Below, piece after piece: positions 45,890 through 57,800 of a stretch of DNA of 64,000 nt. Every line of letters starts with the position of its first letter. The first letter of the stretch is position 1. Source of the stretch: Cristatella mucedo (lineage: Eukaryota > Bryozoa > Phylactolaemata > Cristatellidae); NCBI GenBank assembly GCA_009760855.2, contig WPIO01000008.1, positions 2,318,501 to 2,382,500 on the forward strand, read 5' to 3'. Under the pieces are notes generated by a model. That model was not told the origin of the DNA, made no database searches, and worked only from the letters and a program-made list of their open reading frames with translations. The translations under genes and the position numbers were made by a program.

Positions 45890-48800
45890 TCTCTTCCTGT
45901 CTGTCTCTGGTGACAGTCCTCTTCAGTACCTTATGTAGCAATACTGCTGCTGGTGCCTCTCTGGTGTCACTCAAGAAAGTTGCCACTCACTACTCGGTTC
46001 TCATTTGCTCTTTGGGATGAATCCACTTGCTTGCTATCCCTTTTCTGCCTTCGTAGTGGATAATTGACGTCTCTTGTACTTTAAAATATTCAGAACTACT
46101 TTTAGCTATTGCTTCAAAAGAATAGCAGTTTCAGTAGATGTAGTAGTCGTATTAGTAGCACTTCACCACTAAATATTCCTCAAAACGGCTTGTCATTGGA
46201 TAAGCACACTGCCTCTGCTGTCGAGTCGGCCTACTTTCAGCTGAGGAGCTAGACAAAATCGTGGCCTGCATAGACCAGAGTATGACAGCCAAAGAGTTCA
46301 TACGTGTGTGACATCGTCTCTAGATTACTTCAACTCCTCTGTAATTATGACTACTGGCCTGTGCCATTTCTTTGTCTGAAACTGGTGCAAAACTCACCAG
46401 CTCGGTTGGTCTGACGTCAACTGCATAGCTATAATAATAATAATAATAATAATGCACTTGATAAAGTGCCCTCAGAGAACTCAATCTCTCTCTCTAGGCG
46501 CTTGACATTTGCTGCAAAGGGAAATGCAATTGAATGGTGAGTAAAATCATGCTTGACAAATAAACAAAATGAATAACATGGTTAGGGGTGACATGCACAG
46601 GGTCAGCATGCAAATGTGGTTAGTGGCAGCATGCACAGTGTTAGCACGCATAAGCACATGAATGATGAATCACAGGGACCCACTAAATGCTGTCCTAAAT
46701 AGGTGTGTTTTTAAATTCTTTTTAAATGTGGTCAGGTCAGGGGATGTTCTGACGAAGGTCGGGAGGGAGTTCCAGGCTTTGGGAGCATACGAACTAAATG
46801 CACGGTCTCCAAAGGATTTGAGGTTTGTACGGGGTATTTGTAGACTGTTGGATTGCGAAAAGCGGGTGGTACGATGCTTGGCCTGATGGGGAAGTATATC
46901 TGAGAGATAGGCTGGAGCCAAAGAATGAAAGGACCTAAAAGTGAGCGACAAAACCGTGAAGTCGATCCGTTGCTTGACTTGTAGCCAGTGCAGGTCGGCA
47001 AGAAGTGGAGTAATGTGGCAACTGCGATGCTCACGACAGACAAGCCTAGCTGCGGAGTTTTGCAGCAGCTGCAATCGCCTGATCGCACATGCCGGTAGGC
47101 CAGCGAGCAGTGAATTGCAGAAGTCGAGACGGGATGTCACGAATGCATGGACCAACTTGGACGTGGTATCCTTATCTAAACAAGCCCGAATTTTAGCTGC
47201 CACATCACATCACCACTTCTGCCTGCGCTTTGTTCACTCTATCTCAGGTATCGAATCGACTTGAAGATCGCCTGTCTGGCTTCACTCCAGCCTACCTATC
47301 CGATCTCCTTGCTCCTACAGTCACGTGCTCTTGCACTACCGCTCCTCGGCTTTAATAATAATAATATTAATATATTTGATATAGCATCCTCAGAGAACTC
47401 AATCTCTTTCTAGGCACTTTACACTTGCTGCAAAGGAAGCGCGATCGAATGGTTAGTGGTAGCATGCTCAATAAACAACAAGAATAGCTTGATTAGGGGT
47501 GACATGCACAAGGTCAGCGTGCAAGTATGGTTTGTGGCAGCATGCACACATAAAGGACGAATCACAGGGATCCACTAAATGCTGTGATAAGTAGACATTT
47601 TTAGTTTTTTTTTAATGTGGTCAATTCGGGAGTAGGTCTGATAGGTAGGCTCTAGGCAAAGAATGAAGGAACCTAAAACAAAACCTTGAAGTCGATGCGT
47701 CGCTTGACAGGGAGCCAGTGCAGGTCGGCGAGAAGTGATGTGATGTGGCAACACTTACTACACGCAAGCCTAGCTGCAGAGTTTTGCACCAGCTGTAAGC
47801 GCCTGAGCGCACAGGCCGGTAGACTAGCAAGCAGTGAGTTACAGAAGTCAAGATGGGATGTCACAAATGCATGGTCCAATTTAGATGTAGTATCCATGTC
47901 TAAACAAGCCCTAATTTTAGCAATGTTCTGTAGCTAAAAGTTGGCAGACTTGACTGTGGAGCTGATATGGTCGTCTAATGAAAGATCACTTTGGAAAATG
48001 ACACCTAGATTGTGTGCATATTCAACAGGAGATATGCTGGCAGAGCCGATTTTGAGTGTCAGACTTTCTAATTTCTGAATCACACATGGTTTGTCCATAA
48101 CTAATAAGTTGGTTGTATCATCATTCAATTTACATAATTATTCAATAATCCATGTGTGGATGTCTTCTATGCATGCAGCAAGGGAGTTGAGAGAATTCGA
48201 CGTGCTCGGAGGCTGGGAGGGATCAAGGCAAAGGTACAACTGAGTGTCATCTGCATAGAAGTGAGGGCCTCCAGTCTTCTCACTGTTTCTTACTTTTAGA
48301 TTTAATCAATTGGTGATTGTAACTTCAGTTCGAATATACTCGTAGTCCGGAACTCCCCTACAGCTTCCATCACCACTTGCACTGTCCTTTCATCATATCA
48401 TTTCAGTCTAAGCCTTGAGCTCATCTGTTCTACTCTGCTTTCCCTGCGAACCAGTGAACTCGTCTTTTTTATTCTTACTTTAGATTCTTACTTTTGAATG
48501 AAAAACGGTCAGGAAGAAGCAATTTCCCACCTGTGCAACTGCAACTGTCAAATATGTCTGTGGAGGCTTGTGAATTCCTAATGCCCAGTGAGAAGCAAAA
48601 CTGTGAAAAATGATGCCTTTGTTAGAAAGTGGTGACAATAGGGCACCTGTTGTCGGAGTATGGTTAGTTCCAATGGATATAAGCTTCCAATGACTGCTAA
48701 AATACGATCTCTCTCTCTATCTATCTATCTATCTACCTATCTATCTATCTCTGTATGTAATGGCTGGATTTCTTATTTGGAAAATGCAAGTCAAATCGGC

Positions 48801-51800
48801 CGCCACTGTCAAGTGATACTTCTTTTTCAGCCTCCGCCACACTTGACAGGTTTAGCATGATGCGGGAGAATATTATTGGGATTCAAATGCCCTACATTAG
48901 CAAGGTACCGCTACAGGCAGTGTTTTGATCAAAGTTCTTTATGTGAGGGCACAAGCCGGTTTGCTATGTCTAGGGCTGACATTGGTCGGCATGGCTTCAA
49001 AGACCATGCATACTTTTGAGACGATTCTGAAAGTGCTGCATTTGTCGTTGGCCTCCTTTGCACAGCGATCCCAACCTAGGTATCGTCAAGCAACAACCCT
49101 GGTTTGGCCCAGGGATTAGGAGGTTTTCCTTTGACGACCGAGGTCATGGGCTTGAGCCCTGAGGCATATGTGAAGCGCCTGGATAGGGATTGAGTTCTCT
49201 TAGGGAGCTATATACAAATGAATAGTTAGCCAATTAGTGTGTGTTTGCAGCAATTGTAAAGCGCCTAGAAAGAGATTGAGTTCTCTGAGGGCGCTTTATG
49301 AAATGTATTATTATCACGCATCAATGTATCATCATTATTATCATTATGTCCTTAAGAGTAAATAGCCCCTGGAGAGCTTGACTTGTTTAACTCAGCGTCT
49401 GGATAACTTCATGCACAATTAACTATAACCCAACCAATTTGGAATAAGTATGGTTGCAAAATTTTCTTTTTGAAGGCCTGCTTAAACTCCTACTATTATA
49501 GTTGCGAAATTCAAACAGTTGATTTTCATTGATATATCAATCGTTGATTTTCAGCCAGCGATTTGGGCAATCTGAGGCCGAGTTGTGAATCTCGAAGTCA
49601 AAACTGTGCAAAGTCCCAGCCCATGTCAGTGCTAAGTCCAGTGTAAGTCACCAAAAAGTAGTCTTGCGACTCCCACTATGCATTGCTGAGGTCCCATCGT
49701 ATAGACTCCATCGTAGTCGTAGCCGGCTCTTTCAGGTTTCTTTGGCTGTATGGCTGCAAGCAGACGTCATCTATTGGTTTTCTGAAGGCTATGTCCTCCT
49801 TGGTCAAATCGATTTTGTGTTTGTCATCTCTTCTGTGTGGCATGGTCAGTCACGTGACCGGCCGAGGCACAGCCACGGAATGCATCGGATAATGCAGACT
49901 AAGATCCAGGCTAGTAAATCGGAGTATCCTAGTTCCAACGGAGCCCCAGACGTGGAGTCCTACTTTTTGATCGTTTGATGTTTGGTGGAGAGGTTCGTCC
50001 CCCTTCATGAAGGCCTGCTGCAATCAGCCCGCCGTGCTCCGCAAAGGGCGCACAATCGCCGGTTTGAGCTGCTCGGCTCCGGTGCTTGCGGACGGTTTCG
50101 TTTCAGAGCTGGGAGAGACGCTGGTTCGTGTTTGGCACGTTGGGCAGCTATCCATACCTCGAGTGCTACACCGATTCGCAGGCCGTGTTGACGGGGTCAA
50201 CGCTCGACTTCATAGATCTTAGCAATTGCCAGCAGATCGTCACCAAGATGATCACCGTCGATGGCCGTCACCCACACTGCTTCAACCTGATACTCAGCGA
50301 TCGCATCCTGTGCCTGGCAGCCGACAGCAGGTGGGTCGACCGTGAGAGCTGTCTGTGCCTACCATTTGCGGTTCGGGCATCGACTTTTGAGAGCTGCCTT
50401 TCGCTGCTGCCAACTGTATGTAATGCAGTGCAATGTACCTCCGACTGTAACTCGACAAAGCCACCAGGAGTGAGTGCGTGTTATGGAGGAGAGTTTTCTA
50501 TTGGACTCAAAGCCGGTGCAGCTTTCGGCACATATGCTGGACCCGACAGATTTAATCTCATGCAATAAAGAGAATGGGAGAAGCAGAGCATTTGAATCAG
50601 CAGGGCATTTGAGGTAGTGATTTTTAGCTTGGAAGTCGCAGCTCGGGGCGGCTGGAAAACATCAGAAAGACGGTCAGTAGCAGTAGAGTTGATGTCGTTG
50701 TTAGAGAATTGTGGAAGTGAGGTTCACCATCTAGGACCTGCAGACCAAAAGATTATGTTGCCTTTGGTCTGTAAGTGAAAGAATGGGTCAGCTAATGTAG
50801 TGTTCATGGATGACCCAGGGCACGAGGAGGCTGAAAGCGGTGCAGCAGTTCAGCTAGATATGAAGGCACCATGCCATAGCAGGTCTTGTGTGTCAGGAGT
50901 AAATATTTTGCTCTGAATTCGCTGATCAACTGAGAGCCATCACGGCCCCTTCAGTAAAGGAGCCAAGTGGCTAATTTCATCACCCTAGTCCCATTCGCCC
51001 CAGGATGTTGTTAGATATATTCAGCCTTCCAGAAACACTTATGATTGTAGATGCTTTTTCGTTGATTCGGACTCGTGATCTTTGTGGCGAATTTGCAGCT
51101 ATGATGTGTTGGCCGATCGGTACATAGGCTGGTCTTTCGATGGCAGTTGTTATAATTTCCCCTCCAAATTAGCATGCCTGCTTTTTTGTTTTTGCAGTTT
51201 GCTGAGCTGTCTGTGCTCACTCTCTGTGTGGGAGAGAGATTGGTGAGCCGTAATGGCTCACTAGGTAAGGCGGTTGCTTTTCACGACCTCGGCCCCGAGG
51301 TCGTGGGTTCGAATCCTGTGGTGGGCGATCCTTTATCGCCGCTTCAAGCGGTTGTGATAGCCGTCAAGGCTCTTCTGTCGCTATACAAAAAGAGGCTGTT
51401 AAATCAGCTTGTATTTATTTTATTTATTTATTTAGATGTAGCATTCGATTAGACGATTTGAATGTTGAGCCTATACTGTAGGCTCATTGCTTGGCGGTCA
51501 GTGTTAAACAAGCTTGCCTCGTATTGTAAGCTATCTCATGAAGAATGCATATCCTTTCGTCCTCTTCTTCGTTAGAGGGTTTAGGAAGGTTGATTTGCAT
51601 CTGTCGTTTTATATCCTACTCCTTTCCATGTCTGCAATGCCCCACAAGGGAGTCTTTCTTTTAGGCTGTTTGCCTTGGCCCGGGAGAGAGCTGTTGCGTA
51701 GTCACATTCTGCCTACCACCTTAGCAACTAGCAGGGTTGGGCTCGTAAAAAGAGGAAATGTTGGTTGCATATTAGATAAATTTAACCATCGAATCTGCGA

Positions 51801-52006
51801 TAGGTCGATGTTACTTATACTCATTTACAAAATGCCAAAGGGAGAGTTGGCATGATTTGGGGTCACCGGTGCAATTACAGATTAGTGGTGTGCATGGACA
51901 TATTGTGCTTATACGTTGTAAAAGCCTGCATGTCCAAGACTGCACTTGACGTGCTAGGAAAAATATTTCCATGGAAGGCATGTACAGATTGCTGGCAGGC
52001 TGCACA

Positions 52007-52087
<81 letters not shown>

Positions 52088-52787
52088 ACTCCCTCTCTGC
52101 CTCTTTCTCCTGCTTTCTAGACATTAGGCTGCCATACTTGGGAAGCTGTCTTTAGCAACTGCTTATACATATCGCACTTGGCACTGCTGTAAATGGCTCA
52201 CTGTGTCGCTTTTTCTGCAACACTTTGATCAGTTGTCAATGTATCTTGGCTTGCTTGCTTGCCCCTAGCTGTATTGCATCGTGACTTCAGGTTGCACCTT
52301 TAGTATAGACTTGGTGCAAGCATTTGTGTGTGCCACTTTGTTTCTTCCTGTACTATCGGGTCGCTTAGAATTGTTCGAGTGTCGTGCTATGTCAAATCTG
52401 CAGCAGTAACTGATCGTCCCGACTATGCTAAATTTGTTTTAAGCTTGGCCAACAGTTAGATCCGTGGAGAGTGAGTGATACAAGCACTACGCTTCTTGCA
52501 TTTTTCAGAAATGAAATGGTTGCTTGGTGCAAGACCTTGCAAAAGAAACTTGAGGAGCTTGGCTGTTTTACGGTGAGTAGAAGGAAGCACTGGCTCGTTC
52601 CATTGTAGTGGAGCATATTTTGTGATTTTGTCAGCTCGCTTAGGCATCTAGAGGCTTGTGATTTTTTACGGACTCCATAACTGGGCTGGCCTTATGTCTC
52701 CTAGGAAAAACTCTGGTTCGTGTGGGCAAGTCTGAGGAAGTTACCTACGTAGCTCTGCAGTACCTTGTGTTTATCTCTCTTTCTCTC

Positions 52788-52820
<33 letters not shown>

Positions 52821-52829
52821 CCTATCGAT

Positions 52830-52900
<71 letters not shown>

Positions 52901-52934
52901 GTCTCTCTCTCTCTCTCTCTCTCTTTCTGTGCGG

Positions 52935-53014
<80 letters not shown>

Positions 53015-54220
53015 CCCTCTCTGCCTCTCCCTCATAATCTCTTTATCTCTCAGCTCTCTCTCTCTCTATCTATCTTTCTCTCTCATATTCTCCTCTCTCT
53101 CTCTCTCTCGATCGATCGAAATCGCATACATGCAATGTATCAATACCCATATTGCAGCTCCTAGCCAATTGCTTTCGCCGTCTGAAGAGGCTCGATTGCA
53201 TTGTAGGATTTCGAGTGGCACACCCCCTCGTGATCACGGCATGCTAGCAGCACTCTCGAGTTTTGAAGAGTATGCGTACTTGTAAGCACTGCCTTGTTAA
53301 AGAATAAAGATCAATAAAGGGCTTCATTTTTAGGCTGCGCTATAAAAAAAGTCGTTTAGCCGTCGTGGCATTGCCGCATAATCGGGTAGTTCTCGGGTAA
53401 CCTCCTTAGTCTGGGAAGTTAAAAGAGCGATGGTGGCTCCGTGGTTACCAGGGAACACCCTGGTAATGTGCTCCATTAGGAAGGATTGCCGTGGTGGCAG
53501 CAAACAAGCAAGCTGCCTTTACGGCTCTTTTCTCACCGAGAGCTAGCTCCTTTGCATACACCGCAGGCACATTCCATGGCCGATGCTGTGCCTTCTAGTT
53601 CAAGGGCCCTGAAGCTAAGCTCACCAGCCTGGCACTCACCAATCAGGTGCCTGGGGGGTGTGTCAGACTGCCTGAGAAAAACCGGAACGGTGGTATGACG
53701 TTGGGTCGGCTCCAGGCGGCCAGGCTGTCGGTCGCAGCAGCAGTAGCAGCAGCGGCAAGCTGCTGGCTCAGCTTCTGCAGCTGCCTCAGCCTCGAGATCG
53801 TCGTCGCTTGAGCATCTGGATGGGCTTCAGGCGCTCGCAAGAGCTGTGCGCTCGTGTCTGCTCGGCTGCTCCGAGTTTAGCCACTCGCAGGCGTGCCTCT
53901 CGCGGCCGACAACCGTCGGCGTTCGTGTGGCGCATCGTTTCAGGCGGCGCAAGAGAACGTTTACGAGGAGCACCAGCAGCTGTCGCGACTTCGACAAGTC
54001 GTTCGGCAAGAGGATCAGCAGCAGCAGCTCGGAGCCAGTGGTGCGATGCTGCGCCTCCTCCTCCGCAGGATGCAGCGACTGCTGCATCCTGTGGCACTGC
54101 GCGCTTGCTGCGAGCTGCGCGAGAGAGGGCGTAATCCGACCAATCGCATCGAGTCACTGATTGTTGCCGTGCTGCCGGCTCTGGTGTTCGATCGCTTTTT
54201 TTGGCAAAGAGGAAAATAGA

Positions 54221-54252
<32 letters not shown>

Positions 54253-54783
54253 GCACTTGATAAAGCACCCCCAGAGAACTCGATCTCTCTCTAGGCGCTT
54301 TACATTTGCTGCAAAGGGAAATGCAATTGAATGGTGAGTAATATCATGCTTGATAAACAAACAAAATGAATAACATGGTTAGGGGTGACATGCACAGGGA
54401 CAGCATGCTAATGTGGTTAGTGGCAGCATGCACAGTGTCAGCACGCATAAGCACATCAAGGACGAATCACAGGGACCCACTAAATACTGTCCTAAATAGG
54501 TGTGTTTTTAAGTTCTTTTTAAATGTGGTCAGGTCAGGTCAGGGGATGTTCTGACGTAAGTCGGGAGGGAGTTCCAGGCTTTGGGAGCATACAACTAAAT
54601 GCACGGTCTCCAAAGGATTTGAGGTTTGTATGAGGTATTGGTATACTGTTGGATTCCGAAAAGCGGGTGGTACGATGCTTGGCCTGGTGGGGGAGTCGAT
54701 CTGAGAGATTGGCTGGAGCCAAAGAATGAAGTGACCTAAAAGTGAGCGACAAAACCTTGATGGTGGAAGAAGAGGAGAAGAAG

Positions 54784-54819
<36 letters not shown>

Positions 54820-57800
54820 GAGAGAGAGTGAGAGAGAGAAGAATAAAGGAGACGAGAGAGACTGAGAGAGAGAGAGATGCACAAGCACACACATTCGCCT
54901 CATTATCTAGTCATCATCCAGTCTTGCATGCATCCCTGCTTTCCGGCGGCCCTTGAGGTGACAACTTGAGAAATTCCTGCTCACGCCTTCTTCCGACTTC
55001 CGGCCACTAGTAGCCACTACTGGAGGACGGCACTCGAGCGCCGCTGCCGCCGCTTCGACCCGGCATGCTTGCGGAGGAAGTGATATCTGGTTCATCTGCT
55101 CATCTCCCAGCTGTTTGCTTGGCTTGCTTGTGTGCTCACGATTTGCTCATGCTTCGGGTGTGCATTGCAGCGGCCTCAGCAGTCGAGCAGCTAGAGGTGG
55201 TGGCTGCAGTCACGAGGCGGCCACGCGCCGTCACGCCCGTGAGCGCGGTCGCGGATGATGCTTGGTCAGCACAAGTGGCAGCTGTCGGGCGGCCGACGGT
55301 CAGTCTGCTGGTAGAAAACGACTTCGCCCCTCTTAGGCGCTCGACAGCGGTCGACAGCGAAGCGCGCATTAACTTCGGCCGGCTGCTGGCCGTCTGCGGG
55401 CAGGGAGCGTGCGAGGCGACTGGTGGCAGCTGCAGCTGCAGCAGCTGCTCTAACTTGACGGGTGGCGAGGCGCAGGCACTGCCGACGTCGCAAGCAGCTG
55501 CTGCTCTGTCGGCGGTGCTGCCGCCGGCTGCCGTTCCACGGCGGCCGGCGGCAAAGTCGGCTGCAGTCGGCTCAGCGTCTGCCGCCTCCGCCGCCAGTCT
55601 AGTGGCCAGCCTGAGTTTGGATCCGACTTCCGGTCTCACCGCTCCACGACACAGCTCCTCGATCCCGGAGAGCGGCTTCAGGCCCATTGAAGCGGCGCCA
55701 CCACGCCCTTTCGCCGACGAGGCAGTTGCGACGTCGTCGTCGTCGCACTTCGCTCTGCCGGTGGCTCGGCCTGTGGCATTAAGCGGGCCGGCGGCAGCAG
55801 CAGTGGCGGAGCGGGCTTCACTGGCCGCCAGCGATTGCCCGCTGCCGTCGGCAGCCGGCGGCGGCAGCCAATCGCTGGCTGTCGGCGCTGCTGCCGCGCA
55901 GCGCCCGAAGCAGCCGCCAGTCGCTCGGGCCCGCGCGCCACCTCAGCAGCAGCCTGCCCAGCGATCGGAATGCGACTTCTTTGTGCATAGCCACCAGCTG
56001 CTGCCAGCTGGTGCCGATCCGGACGAACGAGTCGGCGCGAGCTCTGCTGGCGCCGACTGGTCGCCTGCTCGGCCGCCGCCGCTGCTGCCGCTGCCGCAGC
56101 AGCGGCTGGTGTCGTGGGAGCAGTCCCCGGCGATGTTGCTGGTGCCTCCGCCGCTGCCGCCTGTCATCGAAGCCTGGGGCGACGGCGGTGACGATCTAGA
56201 GGACGACGACGATGGCACCGACCTCTACGAGACGGTCGCCGGCCGTGCTTGCGCAGCATCGGCGGGCGGCTCAGGTGCCGACGGCGCTGCGCTCGCGCCC
56301 GGATGGATGTTTGAGCTCGAGCGGCAGGATGCTGGCGCCGCAGAGGAAAATGAATATGGCATTCTGCTGTCGTCTGCGGACCGTGTCTGCCAGACAGCTT
56401 CGCCTTCTGTGCCCGCACACTTCGTCTCGTCTTCGTCTTCGGCTGCCCCTGCTGCCGCCGGAGATCGCACGGATTTGCACTCGGCGAAGCCTGCGTTTGA
56501 TGTTTGTGCGAAGGTGATCGTGGCGGCGCCCCAGCAGCAGCTGCCACAAGCGAAGACTGCTCTGTCGGTATCATCGGTGGACAACAGGCCGGAGGCAAGC
56601 CGCGAGACCGGAAGCAACATGGCCACTGACTACGTCAACTGGAGCGTGGCTAGAGCGTCTGCGGCGCCTCAAGTCGAAGCGTGAGTGGCCATGCTGCCCC
56701 GGTGGCATGGGCTCGAATCGTTGGCGCGCCAGCGGCGCCGCTCGCTCCTGTCTCGTGCGGCACACTAAGACTTTTGCGTTTGCTGCTGCATCCTCGTGGG
56801 ATTGTTAGAGCAGGCGTTACAGCGAAGCGTCTGCTTTAACATGTTTGGGCTGCCGCTAACCTTGGGTGCTCTTGTAACCCGATGCATCGGGGTTACGGGG
56901 TCGTTGCCGACGAGTGACCTGGTGAAGCTAGCCTGCCTCGAAGCGAGTAGCAGATGCTGCCTCCTCGATACAGGCAGATGTGCCAACCGTAACAGAGTGC
57001 GGCCACAATAAAGAGCGGGCGTACCATTATGTAACAGGTCACAGGCCATATCCATGGTGTCGTACACCAGTCTATTTCATAGCCACGGAGAGAAACCAGT
57101 GTACAGCACTGGCCTTAGCATTAAACTCTTTGGCTATGTCGGCGTGCTCGTACAGCTGGACCGGAAGTGTGACTCGACTTCCCTCGCTGGCCTGCTGCTG
57201 TGAATGGGACCTGGTGTCGGCAGTGTAAGGGACGCAGCGCCGCCAAGTTTGGCAGCTGCTATCGTTTCTACATGCGCTCGCGGCCGAATCGAGACGCTGC
57301 AGTGCCGGTCGCTCGACGCAGTGACGACGTCTGCTTCTCTGTGACCGTGACCTCCTTCCCTTGCGAGGCTGCACCCATGAGACTGCAGCTTCTCCTGTGT
57401 TGCTGAACCCTGCTCTTCCGGGGTAGGGGGCATGCCGAGGTCATGGCTGTTCGATTCGACCCTACCCCGCCAGAGCGAGCCTATCTATCTTGTGACGTTG
57501 GTGGCTCCTTAGTTCTCCAGTGACCTTGGCAGCACGCCCCTGCCACAGTTCGTGACTTTTGCAACATGCAGGGTGCCGGTGTCGGCGATTCGGCTGCCGC
57601 CCAAGTCAGGTGGGGCTGCAAGCATTCCAGCTCGAACCGCTTTGCTCGGCCGCAAAACTTCCTTGACATTGCTCGGACCCGTGCAATTTGCAAGCTCGTC
57701 GCCGATCGGTTCGCTGAGATGATCTAGATTGCATTAGCACTGCTTGGATAGCGTTAGAGAGCTAAACCGTACGTCCGTACACTTTGCAGCTCACTTCGAG

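Larger units (their letters stand above)
45470..48480 (+). mobile_element. Old plus-strand LINE-A split by two younger copies
   Basis: Pieces at 45480-45660 (NFLKLTDDKTNLIVMAKPSV), 46195-46431, 47200-47350 and about 48290-48400 (SSVRIYS region) are in order. They are separated by a (CT)n expansion and by minus-strand copies at 46432-47199 and 47353-48268. Confidence 0.6.

Noticed and set aside
51241-51330. A tRNA gene suggested by A-box and B-box sequences
   Set aside because: No acceptor stem closes and the sequence continues into the shared SINE-1 body and tail; several similar copies exist.
52705-52747. Extra GAB-like exon after TCTCCTAG
   Set aside because: In the required phase it reads EKLWFVWASLRKLPT and meets a stop; the only donor is a weak GTAGCT. 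The CATCGTTTCAG acceptor at 53943 fits better.
55136-56626. Minus-strand frames of 90-183 codons under the large GAB-like exon
   Set aside because: Antisense of a GC-rich coding exon; composition explains them.
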